DNA of 64,000 nucleotides, from positions 6,080,001 through 6,144,000 of the forward strand of contig NC_015675.1 in the NCBI RefSeq assembly GCF_000176035.2, in the 5' to 3' direction. Within the stretch, counting starts at the first letter, position 1; every line of letters begins with the position of its first letter. Both the position numbers and the translations under genes were made by a program. The notes under the pieces were generated by a model that ran no database searches, was not told where the DNA came from, and worked only from the letters and a program-made list of their open reading frames with translations. The stretch is from Mesorhizobium opportunistum WSM2075. Lineage in GTDB: Bacteria; Pseudomonadota; Alphaproteobacteria; Rhizobiales; Rhizobiaceae. Below, in pieces: positions 16,088-25,079 of the stretch.

Positions 16088-17434
16088 CTAGAGGCTGGGT
16101 CCCAGTTCGATCGGGCTGCCGTCGCCGAACCGGGATTGGCGGAACCTGTGAAGACTATGTCCTGTCTCGTTTCCCTGGACGAGGTCGGAAACGACGCGGC
16201 CCATTCCGGGTCCGATGCCGAAGCCGTGGCCACTCATCCCTGTGGCGATAACGAGACCGGGAATTTCGACGGCGCGATCAACGATGGGCACGACATCCGG
16301 CATCGCATCGATCATGCCCGCCCAGCTCGCCTTGAGCGGCACTGTCTTGAATTGCGGGAAAAGTGCGGTGAATTCGCGGTCGATATTGCGCAGCGCGGAG
16401 GCTTTGGGGGCGGGATTGAGGATACGCATCCGTTCGAACGGGCTTTCCTCGTCCGCGTTCCATTTGCGCGGGGTCGACCAGCTGTCCGGATAGCCTCGCG
16501 GCGCCGCCGGCAGGTAGCGGATACCAAAAGGATTGGCCAGCAGGGCGGGAACATATTTGCTCGCGTGACGAAACGCGTCAGGCCCGACATAGAGCTGACT
16601 GGAGCCTCCCGATGCCAGCGTGTAGCCGCCATCCTGCCTGCGCCGGAATGCGATATGCTCATCGGCGACGGCACCCGAATGGACTTCAGGCATGGGTTCG
16701 GTCGCGGCGACGGTTGCCCTGACACTGAGCTGCGGGATGGAAACGCCGTGCGCGCGCAGGAAGAGCGACGTCCACGCACCACTCGCGACGACGGCGTTCG
16801 AGGTGACGACACGACCCTGCTCGGTCCAGACACCGCTGATGCGTCCCGCCGAAATGTCGAGCATCCGCGCCGCACAATTCTCGATGATGGTGACGCCCTG
16901 CCGTGCGGCCAGGCGAGCAAGCGCTGGCACCGCCACCCAGGGCTCGGCCCGCATGTCCGATGGAGTGGTCATCGCGCCCTTGAAGGGACGCGACATGGCC
17001 GGGATCAGCTTGGCCGTCTCGCTTTGGTCAAGCAGACGCGTGTCTACGCCATGCATCTCGGCGATCTTCAGGAACTTGGCGAAGCCGGCCATCTCCTTGT
17101 CGGTTCGCGCAAGATAGGTAACGCCGGTCTGCTTCAACCCGATGTCTTCGCCGCATTCTTCGGCCAGTTGACGCCAGAGCCGTTGCGCTTCGATCACGAT
17201 CGGCAGTTCATCGGCATCCCGACCCTGCTGCCGGATCCAGCCCCAGTTCCGCGACGATTGCTCGCCGGCGATGCGCCCCTTTTCCAGCAATGTCACCGAA
17301 ATGTTCCGTCGCGCCAGGAACAAAGCCGTTGTCACGCCGATGATGCCGCCGCCAATGATCACAACCTCCGCGTCCTTCGGCAACGGCGCCTGAAACTGGA
17401 TCGGCATGGCTTCGGTGAAGGGAAAACGTGTCAA
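16088..17434 (-). CDS. FAD-dependent amino acid/amine oxidase (DadA/GlpD-like)
   Basis: 448-aa flavoprotein of the DAO family. The FAD-binding glycine motif VVIIGGGIIGVTTALFLARR is near the N-terminus and SSRNWGWIRQQGRD follows, as in DadA-type dehydrogenases. It would deaminate or demethylate an amino acid or secondary amine to the imine or keto acid. AGGAGG lies about 10 nt before a TTG codon at 17434, which I take as the start; ATG 17407 would give a protein nine residues shorter. It may be cotranscribed with the 2-hydroxyacid dehydrogenase downstream. Confidence 0.8.
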   Translation of the reverse strand: MTRFPFTEAMPIQFQAPLPKDAEVVIIGGGIIGVTTALFLARRNISVTLLEKGRIAGEQSSRNWGWIRQQGRDADELPIVIEAQRLWRQLAEECGEDIGLKQTGVTYLARTDKEMAGFAKFLKIAEMHGVDTRLLDQSETAKLIPAMSRPFKGAMTTPSDMRAEPWVAVPALARLAARQGVTIIENCAARMLDISAGRISGVWTEQGRVVTSNAVVASGAWTSLFLRAHGVSIPQLSVRATVAATEPMPEVHSGAVADEHIAFRRRQDGGYTLASGGSSQLYVGPDAFRHASKYVPALLANPFGIRYLPAAPRGYPDSWSTPRKWNADEESPFERMRILNPAPKASALRNIDREFTALFPQFKTVPLKASWAGMIDAMPDVVPIVDRAVEIPGLVIATGMSGHGFGIGPGMGRVVSDLVQGNETGHSLHRFRQSRFGDGSPIELGPSL

Positions 17435-17726
17435 AGAATATGATCCTCCTGGTATTCCACGTATTCTGCGGCGGTAGCTGGCCCTTGGCCGCCCTGGCCG
17501 CTTGCGTGGAATGTCGGTGATACCTGACCGAACTGATAGTCCGTCATGGCTGGGTCGAGCTGGAGAATCTGCTTGCCAATGCAATAAAGTTGTTGATGCA
17601 GATGGATGCCAATCGCGGCGCCGCTTCAGGCACAGTGCGATGCCGCCATTGGCCCCTTGAACGGTCAAGTCGGACACGCGTAACATCGCGTCATCAGAAC
17701 TGAGTCTGTCGTATTCGTCCGGGCTA
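17435..17726. other. 292-bp divergent intergenic region, no gene recognised
   Basis: Separates the leftward FAD oxidase from the rightward ABC exporter genes. It should hold both promoters, but I saw no convincing -35/-10 pair, operator or RNA gene. The minus-strand frame stays open here but resembles nothing I know. Confidence 0.5.
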
Positions 17727-19649
17727 ATGTCCGGATTGGACTGGATATTTTCCTTGCTTACGGATGCAACCAGCGGCGCAGCAAAGCGCGGCAAATCGTT
17801 TGCCCATGTCGCCGAAGCCTCCTGGGGCAAGGGCCTCAGCACGCTGCTGCGCATCGTGCGCATGACGCTGCGCCATCCCTGGCAAGTCGCCATCACCCTG
17901 GTCTCGACCTTCATCGCCGCGACGCTGCAGCTTTTCATTCCACGCCTCTTGGGACGGGCCATCGACCAGGCGCAAGGCGTGATGGCCGCGGGTGCCGGCA
18001 CCGCGGCCGAGCAGGCGCTGTGGAACACGGCGCTGACGCTGCTCGTGATCAGCATCCTGCGCGGTCTCTTCACCATGGCGCAGAACTACTATGGCGAGGC
18101 CGTCGGCCACCGGACCGGCTATGAATTGCGCCTGGCGTTCTACGAGAAGATTCAGCGCCTGAGCTTCTCCTTCCACGACAAGGTCCATACCGGCGATCTG
18201 ATCACGCTCGGCCTGCTCGATCTCGATGGCGTGCGCATGTTCTTTTCCACCGGCATCCTGCGCGTGGTGCTGCTCGGCGTGCTGATCGGCGTCGGCGCCT
18301 ATCTCTTGATCAGCACCGATCTCGTGCTCGGGCTGCTCAGCCTGAGCTTCGTGCCGTTCGTCGCCTGGCGCTCATCGGTGACTCAACTGGCGCTGCGCAG
18401 CACCTGGCTGACGCTGCAGGAGCGTCTGTCGGTGCTGAGCCGGGTGATGGACGAGAACCTCGGCGGCATCCGTGTCGTGCGTGCCTTTGCGGCGCAGCGG
18501 CACGAGCTCAAAAAATTCGACCGTGCCAAGCAGGATGCGCTGGACCTCGCCAATAAGCGCGTCGACATCCGCGTCAGCAATACCAGCGCCATGAACTTTT
18601 CCTTCCTGGCCGCCATGGGGTTGGTGCTGTGGTTCGGCGGCCAGAAGGTGATCGCAGGCCAGATCAGCGTCGGCACACTGGCGCAGTTCCTCACCTTCAT
18701 GACCATTTTGCAGATGCCGGTGCGCCAGCTCGGTCTGATGGTCAACTCATTCGCGCGCGCCTCGACCTGCGGCACGCGGCTGTTCGAACTGCTCGACACC
18801 GAACTCGACATCGAGGACGCGCCCGACGCCACGGATCTTGTCGTTACCGAGGGCGTGCTGCGCTTCGATGATGTCGGCTTCCGTTACGAGGGTTCAGGCG
18901 GCCGGCCGACACTGTCGGGCATTTCGTTCGAGGCCAGGTCCGGCGAAACCATCGGCATTGTCGGCCCTCCGGGCAGCGGCAAGTCGACCATCGCGCATCT
19001 GATCCCGCGCTTCTACGATGTGACATCGGGCGCGATCACCATCGACGGCCAGGATATCCGCAAGGTCACGCTGCAATCATTGCGCAAGGCGGTCGGCGTC
19101 GTGCAGCAGGACGCATTCCTGTTCACCACCTCGATCGAGAACAACATTGCCTATGGCAATCCGTGGGCGCGCGAGACCCGCATCGGGCAGGCAGCCGAAT
19201 ATGCCCAGTTGCACAACTACATCATTGGACTTCCCGCCGGCTACACCACGGTCGTCGGCGAGCGCGGCGCATCGCTTTCCGGCGGCCAGCGGCAGCGGCT
19301 GACCATCGCGCGCAGCCTGATGCTGCGGCCATCGGTGCTGGTCTTCGACGATTCGACCGCTGCCATCGATGCCGGCACCGAGCAGCGGATTCGGGCGGCG
19401 ATGAAGCGCTTCGCCAGGGATCGCGTGACGCTGATCATCTCGCACCGGCTGAGTTCGCTGATGCATGCCGACCAGATCCTGTTCGTGGAGGGCGGCCGCA
19501 TCGTCGAGCGCGGCACGCATGAGGAGCTGCTGGCGCTCGGCGGACGCTATCGCGCACTCTACGACCTGCAATTGCGGCCGGACGAGGACCGACCCGCGGG
19601 AGCAATTCCAGGAAAAGTGGAAACCGGTTTTCCCGGGAAAAGCGCGTAG
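17727..19649 (+). CDS. ABC exporter half-transporter, degenerate catalytic site
   Basis: 640-aa fusion of a six-helix type IV exporter domain (about residues 45-340) and an ATPase domain. Walker A GPPGSGKST starts at 413 and signature LSGGQ at 517. Walker B is VLVFDD, so residue 542 is Asp where the catalytic Glu is expected. The partner gene 45 bp downstream has the complementary defect, marking a heterodimeric exporter like TM287/288 or BmrCD. Substrate unknown: drug, lipid or peptide. No good ribosome site precedes ATG 17727, so the true start could be slightly downstream. The last ~17 codons fall inside a repeated palindromic element. Confidence 0.85.
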   Translation: MSGLDWIFSLLTDATSGAAKRGKSFAHVAEASWGKGLSTLLRIVRMTLRHPWQVAITLVSTFIAATLQLFIPRLLGRAIDQAQGVMAAGAGTAAEQALWNTALTLLVISILRGLFTMAQNYYGEAVGHRTGYELRLAFYEKIQRLSFSFHDKVHTGDLITLGLLDLDGVRMFFSTGILRVVLLGVLIGVGAYLLISTDLVLGLLSLSFVPFVAWRSSVTQLALRSTWLTLQERLSVLSRVMDENLGGIRVVRAFAAQRHELKKFDRAKQDALDLANKRVDIRVSNTSAMNFSFLAAMGLVLWFGGQKVIAGQISVGTLAQFLTFMTILQMPVRQLGLMVNSFARASTCGTRLFELLDTELDIEDAPDATDLVVTEGVLRFDDVGFRYEGSGGRPTLSGISFEARSGETIGIVGPPGSGKSTIAHLIPRFYDVTSGAITIDGQDIRKVTLQSLRKAVGVVQQDAFLFTTSIENNIAYGNPWARETRIGQAAEYAQLHNYIIGLPAGYTTVVGERGASLSGGQRQRLTIARSLMLRPSVLVFDDSTAAIDAGTEQRIRAAMKRFARDRVTLIISHRLSSLMHADQILFVEGGRIVERGTHEELLALGGRYRALYDLQLRPDEDRPAGAIPGKVETGFPGKSA

Positions 19650-19669
19650 CGCTTTCCCTTGGGAATTGC
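19602..19669. repeat. Rhizobial-type intergenic palindromic repeat
   Basis: Bounded by GCAATTCC (19602-19609) and GGAATTGC (19662-19669), with internal AGGAAAAGTGGAAACCGG and complementary TTTCCC blocks. It resembles the AATTCC-GGAAAAGTG palindromic elements I know to be widespread between genes of Rhizobium, Sinorhizobium and Mesorhizobium. It overlaps the last codons of the exporter gene before it. Confidence 0.6.
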
Positions 19670-19694
19670 GTCAAAACTAAAGAGATAGAGCCGC

Positions 19695-21590
19695 GTGATG
19701 TCGAAACACATCGACGATGAGAAGGAAGACACCAGCGGGCGGCCGACCAAGGCCGTCGTCGGGTCGCATCGCGACGAGGAAGAGGTTTTCGGCAAGGCTT
19801 ACGATCCTCGCATCATCAGGCGCATCTGGAGCTTCGTCAGGCCGTATCGGGGCCGGATTTTCATCTCGGTCGCCGCTGTGCTGGTGTTCACGCTGACGCA
19901 GCTCGCGATCCCGCTGGTCATCCGCTACGCCATCGATCATGGCATGGCCGCGGGCAGGCTAGACCACTCGGTGATGATCTCGGCGACCGGTGTCTTCGCG
20001 GTGATCATCCTCATCAACTATGCCGCCAGCCATGTGCAGGAAAGCGTCGTCGGCAAGGTGGCCGAGAACGTGCTGTCCGATTTGCGCCGCGCCATGTTCA
20101 GCCACCTGCAGCGCGTCTCGCTGAGCTTCATGGACAAGACCGAGGTCGGCCGCCTGATGTCGCGCCTGCAGGGCGACGTCAATTCGATGCAGGAGTTCCT
20201 CGAAACATCCGTGATGTCGGTGGGCGACATCGTGCTCTTGTTCGGTATCGTCTGCGTGCTTTTGTGGCTCGACTTCCGGCTCGGGCTCTTGACGCTATCG
20301 ACCATGCCGGTGCTGTTCATCGTGCGCCTGTTCTGGCTGCCGCGCGCCAAGGTCGCCTTCATGGCGGCGCACGAGACCAACTCGATCGCCAACGGGGCGC
20401 TCGCAGAAGGCATCCATGGCGTGCGCACCGTGCAGAGCCTCGAGCGCCAGCATGTCAATTTCGACCTCTACGACGAGAAGGTGCTGGCCAATCTCAATGC
20501 CCACCTGCGGTCGGCCAAATACGCGCAGGTGATGGTGCCGATCGTCGATACGCTGACCGGCATCGCCATGGCGACGGTCATCGTCGTCGGCGGTTCGATG
20601 GTGCTGTCGCACAGCCTCGATGTCGGCGTCATGGTGGCGTTCCTGTTCTACATCCAGCGTTTCTTCGACCCGATCCGCTCGCTCACCATGCAGTACAGCG
20701 TCATGCAGCGCGCCATGGCTTCGGGCCAGCGCATCTCCGAAGTGCTAGACGTACCGGTGGATGTCAGCGACAAGGAGAATGCCGTGACTCTGTCGCGCGA
20801 CATGGACGGCTCGGTCGAGTTCAGGAACGTCACCTTCGGCTACAGGCAAAACCAGCCGGTGCTGAAGAACATCTCTTTCCGCGTCAATCCGGGTGAGACC
20901 GTCGCCCTTGTCGGCCCGACCGGGTCGGGCAAGTCGAGTTCCATGGCGCTGGTGCACCGTTTCTACGATGTCTGGTCGGGTGAGGTCCTGGTCGGCGGCC
21001 ATGATGTGCGCGACCTGACGCAGGATTCGCTCGGAGACCAGGTGGCCATGGTGCTGCAGGAGCCGTTCCTGTTTTCCGGCACGGTGCTGGAGAACATCCG
21101 CTATCACAAGACCGGCGCGACCCGCGAGGAAGTGGTGCGCGCGGCACAAGCCGTGGGCGCGCACGACTTCATCGAGCACCTGCCCAATGGCTACGACACC
21201 GAGCTCGAGCAGCGCGGCGGCAATCTCTCGCTCGGCCAGCGCCAGCTGATCAGTTTTGCACGCGCGCTGGTGGCCGACGCCAAGATCCTGGTGCTCGACG
21301 AGGCCACGGCCAGCATCGATTCCTACACCGAGATGCTGATCCAGAAGGCGTTGATCAAATTGCTGGAGGGCCGCACCGGGCTGGTCATCGCCCACCGTCT
21401 GGCCACCATACGCGGCGCCGACCGCATCATCGTCCTGCAGAATGGCGAGATCGTCGAAAGCGGCAACCACGAACAGCTGATGCGGAAGAAAGGCCTCTAC
21501 GCCCGCCTTTACAACATGAACTACGCTTCGTTCGACGACATTTCCGAGGAGGAAATGAGAATGGACGCGGCTGTCGGCAAAGCGACGTGA
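19695..21590 (+). CDS. ABC exporter half-transporter, catalytic partner
   Basis: 631-aa exporter subunit (GTG 19695 or ATG 19698) with a charged N-terminal tail of about 45 residues, six transmembrane helices and an ATPase domain. Walker A is GPTGSGKSS and Walker B ILVLDEATASID with the catalytic Glu intact, but the signature is LSLGQ (511-515) in place of LSGGQ. Paired with the upstream subunit (LSGGQ, Asp for Glu), one composite ATP site is canonical and one degenerate, the hallmark of asymmetric heterodimers. Confidence 0.87.
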   Translation: MMSKHIDDEKEDTSGRPTKAVVGSHRDEEEVFGKAYDPRIIRRIWSFVRPYRGRIFISVAAVLVFTLTQLAIPLVIRYAIDHGMAAGRLDHSVMISATGVFAVIILINYAASHVQESVVGKVAENVLSDLRRAMFSHLQRVSLSFMDKTEVGRLMSRLQGDVNSMQEFLETSVMSVGDIVLLFGIVCVLLWLDFRLGLLTLSTMPVLFIVRLFWLPRAKVAFMAAHETNSIANGALAEGIHGVRTVQSLERQHVNFDLYDEKVLANLNAHLRSAKYAQVMVPIVDTLTGIAMATVIVVGGSMVLSHSLDVGVMVAFLFYIQRFFDPIRSLTMQYSVMQRAMASGQRISEVLDVPVDVSDKENAVTLSRDMDGSVEFRNVTFGYRQNQPVLKNISFRVNPGETVALVGPTGSGKSSSMALVHRFYDVWSGEVLVGGHDVRDLTQDSLGDQVAMVLQEPFLFSGTVLENIRYHKTGATREEVVRAAQAVGAHDFIEHLPNGYDTELEQRGGNLSLGQRQLISFARALVADAKILVLDEATASIDSYTEMLIQKALIKLLEGRTGLVIAHRLATIRGADRIIVLQNGEIVESGNHEQLMRKKGLYARLYNMNYASFDDISEEEMRMDAAVGKAT

Positions 21591-21762
21591 GGGTTGCGGC
21601 AGAACCGGACAGGAATGGAGAGCAGCGGGATGATCGCTGTCAGCGGTTGCCCAGGGACACAATGCATCCGGCGAATCCCTGTCCCGATTTTGTGAAGGAA
21701 CGCATCGGGTGCGGAGGCCGTTTTCTGGTCATGCATGTCTCGCATGAACAGGAGGCATCCTC

Positions 21763-22092
21763 ATGAAACGGCAGATGATGTCCACCGGTGTCATCATATT
21801 GGCGGCCGCGAGCGCGATTTCATTCAGTTCCATCGCCGATGCCGCGGTCAGGCACCATGCGGTCAGGCACCATTTTGTCCACACCACAACTCATCATGGT
21901 GACAGGTATCGGCATGCCGTTCACCACGAATATGTGGTGGTTGGCGACGGTTTGACTGGCGACAACTCGGCCGGCGTCAATGGCGGGATGGACAGCTACT
22001 ACAATGGCTACGGCAGCTATCGTGGGTATGTCGGCGGCTTCTGCGGAACCATTGCATGGACGCTCGGCATATGCAGTCCCCATGGTCCTTGA
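21763..22092 (+). CDS. Small His-rich secreted protein
   Basis: 109-aa protein with a Sec signal peptide (MKRQMMSTGVIILAAASAIS, probable cleavage after ADA). The mature part begins with a His-rich stretch (VRHHAVRHHFVHTTTHHGDR), then a Gly/Tyr-rich segment, and has two cysteines near the C-terminus. AGGAGG lies 8 nt upstream of the ATG, so expression is credible. I recognise no family; metal binding by the His cluster is a guess. It stands alone between the exporter pair and the importer operon on the other strand. Confidence 0.65.
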   Translation: MKRQMMSTGVIILAAASAISFSSIADAAVRHHAVRHHFVHTTTHHGDRYRHAVHHEYVVVGDGLTGDNSAGVNGGMDSYYNGYGSYRGYVGGFCGTIAWTLGICSPHGP

Positions 22093-22136
22093 GTCCTGAC
22101 CGCTGAGCGGATCGGCAAAGTGTGAGCGCGCGGATG

Positions 22137-22919
22137 CTACGCCATTTCGGGACGTCTTGACGCCTCGCGGATCGCCTTGTGCACGCCGCGCTGCAAATCC
22201 ATGAAAGCCGGAGTTTCCATCACCTCTTCCCGGCGCGGACGCTCGATGTCGACGTTGAAGGTCTGCATGATGCGTCCCGGGCCGATCCCCATGACGACGA
22301 TGCGGTCCGACAGATAGACGGCCTCCTCGACGTCATGCGTGACGAAGAGCACGGTGAGCCGATGCTCCTCCCATATCTGGGTCAGCAGTTCCTGCATCTG
22401 GTGCCGGGTCAAGGCGTCCAACGCGCCAAAGGGCTCGTCCATCAAAAGCATCTTGGGCCGATAGGAAAGCGCGCGCGCAATGGCGACGCGCTGCTTCATG
22501 CCGCCCGAGAGCTCCGATGGATAACGCTCGGCGCTGTCCGACAGCTTGACCAGATTGAGATGCTCGAGCGCGATCTCGCGGCAGGCCGCGCGATCATAAC
22601 CGGCGGCCTTGAGGGCAAACTCGATGTTCTGCCGCGCCGTCAGCCACGGAAGCAGCGTGTAGGACTGGAAGACGACGCCACGATCGAGACCCGGCTGCAG
22701 GATCGGTGCGCCATCGATACTGAGATCACCGGCGTCGAAGTCCTGCAGTCCGGCCACGATCGACAGCAGTGTGCTCTTGCCGCAGCCCGATGTGCCGACG
22801 AGAGAAACGAATTCGTTGTCGGCAAGATCGAGGTTGATGTCGCGCAGCACCTCGGTGCGCCGCTCTCCCGTGCCGAAGCTCTTGTGGAGACCCGCGATGC
22901 GCAATTTGGGAGGGTTCAT
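22137..22919 (-). CDS. NitT/TauT-type ABC transporter ATPase (SsuB/TauB-like)
   Basis: 260-aa ATPase with Walker A GTSGCGKST, signature LSGGMKQR and Walker B LLMDEPFGALD, the LSGGMKQR form being typical of nitrate/sulfonate/taurine importers. ATG 22919 is preferred because GAGG lies 8 nt upstream; the reading frame is open further to 22946. It is the third gene of a binding protein-permease-ATPase operon, 10 nt after the permease stop. It energises uptake of an unknown small anion such as a sulfonate. Confidence 0.87.
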   Translation of the reverse strand: MNPPKLRIAGLHKSFGTGERRTEVLRDINLDLADNEFVSLVGTSGCGKSTLLSIVAGLQDFDAGDLSIDGAPILQPGLDRGVVFQSYTLLPWLTARQNIEFALKAAGYDRAACREIALEHLNLVKLSDSAERYPSELSGGMKQRVAIARALSYRPKMLLMDEPFGALDALTRHQMQELLTQIWEEHRLTVLFVTHDVEEAVYLSDRIVVMGIGPGRIMQTFNVDIERPRREEVMETPAFMDLQRGVHKAIREASRRPEMA

Positions 22920-22929
22920 CGGCCGTTCC

Positions 22930-23805
22930 TCATTGCGAGTGGCCATCCTGCCTGAACAGCACCTTTTCCAGTGCCTTCATGACCTGGTCGGTGATGAGGC
23001 CGAGCACGCCGAGCAGCAGGATGTAGCCGATGATGGTGTTTGTCTGGAAATAGCGCTGCGACACGGTGATGCGATAGCCGAGGCCAGATGTCGCCGCGAC
23101 GAGTTCGGCCAGCACCAGCCAGGTCCATGCCCAGCCCAGGCTGATGCGCAGCGTATCCCAGATACCGGGCAAGGCACTGGGAACGACGATGCGCGTCAGG
23201 ATCTTGCGGTCCGGCAGGCCGAGCGTGCGACCGAGGCCTATGAAATCGGCTGGCACCCGTTTCACATTGTCCATGATCATCAGCACCTGCTGGAAGAAGG
23301 TGCCGATGAAGATGATCAGGAATTTCTGCGTATCGCCGGTGCCCGCCCACAGGATGGAGAGGGGTACGAAAGCGACGACCGGCATGTAGCGGATGAAATC
23401 CACCAGCGGCTCGATGGCCGCTTCCCATGAGCGGAAGCTGCCGATCAGCACGCCGATCGGTATGGACAGCGCCGAGGCGATGAGGAAACCGATGGAAATG
23501 CGGTACATCGAAGCCCTGAGGTCCAGCCACAACGTACCCTCGGTCGCGAGCTTGACGATCTGGGTCGCGACACTGCCCGGCGACGGCAGGAAGATGGGCT
23601 TTACCCATCCCAGGCCGGTCGCCGCCCACCAGGCGAGACCAAGCCCGACAAAGACGGCCACCGCGATCATCAGGAAACGCGACCTGGCGATCGGCACCCC
23701 GATCCCTGAGGATCGACGGCGCCTTGCCTGTTTCGTGACCGATCCCGGTGCGGAGCGAGCCGGGGCCGTTTTCGCGGAGGGCTCTGCGGACATCTGCGTC
23801 ACCAC
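22930..23805 (-). CDS. NitT/TauT-type ABC transporter permease (SsuC/TauC-like)
   Basis: 291-aa permease with a basic cytoplasmic N-terminus (TKQARRRRSS) and about six membrane segments. The EAA-type loop is near FIGLGRTLGLPDRKILTRIV. It starts 16 nt after the binding-protein stop. The family imports sulfonates, taurine, nitrate, or pyrimidine precursors of thiamine. Starts at 23805 (GTG) or 23793 (ATG) are both possible. Confidence 0.87.
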   Translation of the reverse strand: MVTQMSAEPSAKTAPARSAPGSVTKQARRRRSSGIGVPIARSRFLMIAVAVFVGLGLAWWAATGLGWVKPIFLPSPGSVATQIVKLATEGTLWLDLRASMYRISIGFLIASALSIPIGVLIGSFRSWEAAIEPLVDFIRYMPVVAFVPLSILWAGTGDTQKFLIIFIGTFFQQVLMIMDNVKRVPADFIGLGRTLGLPDRKILTRIVVPSALPGIWDTLRISLGWAWTWLVLAELVAATSGLGYRITVSQRYFQTNTIIGYILLLGVLGLITDQVMKALEKVLFRQDGHSQ

Positions 23806-23821
23806 CGCGATCCGGCCATCG

Positions 23822-24829
23822 TCATTCCGCCGCCTTGACGAAGGACGGGTCGATCATCTGCTCCGGCGTCACGTCGGCCTGCAGCAGCTTGGCGTTCTTG
23901 GCCGCCGCTTCGACATCCGCGAATGTCTTGGTGGTGAAGTCGCCGGTGAGCGCCGTCTTGTTTTCGGCGAGCGAATAGTAACGCACGCCATCAAAGGCGG
24001 TGTTGAGATCCTTGACGTCCGAACCGACGGCCTTGGCGATGATGGCGCGGCCACCCGACGTGTCGGCCTTGTAGTCCTTCAGCGCCGCATCCCAGGTTTT
24101 GATCATGGCCAGCACCTGGCCGGGCCGTGACTTGATCACCTCGTCGCGCACCACCAGCACGTCGCTGATCAGGCCGGGATCCTCGCCTGCGGTGAACAGC
24201 AGCTTGACGTCCTTGTTCTGCGCCATGGCGACAGTGAGATACGGCTCGTAGGTGACCGCGACCGGTACCTGGCCCGCGATCAAGGCACCACCGGCATCGG
24301 CGGCGGGCATTGGAACCGGCTGGATATCGGCGACCGACATGCCGTTCCTGGAGAGCGCGTACTTGAGCAGGATGTCGCTCGTCGTGCCTTCCTCGAAAGC
24401 GACCTGCTTGCCTTTGAGGTCCGCGATGGAGGTGACGTCCTTGCCGGCGATGATGGCGTCGGCCGTCATGGAGACATCGAGCAGCAAAACGATCTTCACC
24501 GGCAGGCCGGCGGCAACCATGCCCATCGCCGTGTGGGTGGCGATGTTGGCGGCGTCGAGCTGGCCGCTGGCGAGCGCGGCGTTGATGTCCTTGTCCTCGG
24601 CGAAGTTGACGATCTGGACGTCCGACAGTCCGTTTGCCTTGAACAGGCCCTTAGCGTCGGCGACGTGCCACTGGCCGTAGCCGAGCCAAGGCTCGATGCC
24701 GATCTTGAACGATCCGGCTTCGGGCGTCGTGGGAATGGCCGCATCGGCCGCGTGGGCTGCCGGGGCGGCAGCGAGCCCGATGGCGGCGGCCATCACGAGC
24801 GCGCGAAATTGTCCTGCTAACTTATGCAT
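23822..24829 (-). CDS. NitT/TauT-type ABC transporter substrate-binding protein
   Basis: 335-aa periplasmic protein with a Sec signal (AAAIGLAAAPAAHA) and an SsuA/TauA-like fold, recognised from GIEPWLGYGQWHVADAKGLFK and FEEGTTSDILLKYAL. The ligand is not determined; sulfonates are the most common cargo of this shape. First gene of its operon. Its promoter region holds one of the three TATACAA operators linked to the HutC-like regulator (25000-25017), which ties the transporter to the dehydrogenase cluster further right. Confidence 0.86.
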   Translation of the reverse strand: MHKLAGQFRALVMAAAIGLAAAPAAHAADAAIPTTPEAGSFKIGIEPWLGYGQWHVADAKGLFKANGLSDVQIVNFAEDKDINAALASGQLDAANIATHTAMGMVAAGLPVKIVLLLDVSMTADAIIAGKDVTSIADLKGKQVAFEEGTTSDILLKYALSRNGMSVADIQPVPMPAADAGGALIAGQVPVAVTYEPYLTVAMAQNKDVKLLFTAGEDPGLISDVLVVRDEVIKSRPGQVLAMIKTWDAALKDYKADTSGGRAIIAKAVGSDVKDLNTAFDGVRYYSLAENKTALTGDFTTKTFADVEAAAKNAKLLQADVTPEQMIDPSFVKAAE

Positions 24830-24999
24830 CGTCTCTAGTTCCCCTTGATGATCAGACCGCTCTTTTACCCAGGCGTCCGGTCTGGTGAGACTGCGGGGTC
24901 TGCTCTTGCGGCACTGTGCCTCGGCGTCTTGCCCGCCACTTCATGGTGAAGTGCGAGGATATTTCAGCGTCAGCGGCGGCGGATGTCAAGGCTAAAATA

Positions 25000-25017
25000 C
25001 ATACATGCATATACAAG
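25000..25017. promoter_or_regulatory. HutC-type operator 1 (importer promoter)
   Basis: CATACATGCATATACAAG, an imperfect dyad centred on ATGCAT. It carries CATATACAAG, also present at 30519-30528, and resembles the TTGTATATACAA consensus of HutC-subfamily GntR proteins. It lies about 170 bp upstream of the importer operon start. Confidence 0.55.
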
Positions 25018-25079
25018 TTGGAATGAGTCAATTTTCCACCATGGGCAAGCCTTCCGCCCGCATCCCCCGCAGCCATCAA

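Noticed and set aside
17435..18076. N-terminal extension of the FAD oxidase up to 18076
   Set aside because: It would overlap the ABC exporter coding region and lacks a start signal; AGGAGG before TTG 17434 and the FAD motif position set the true start.
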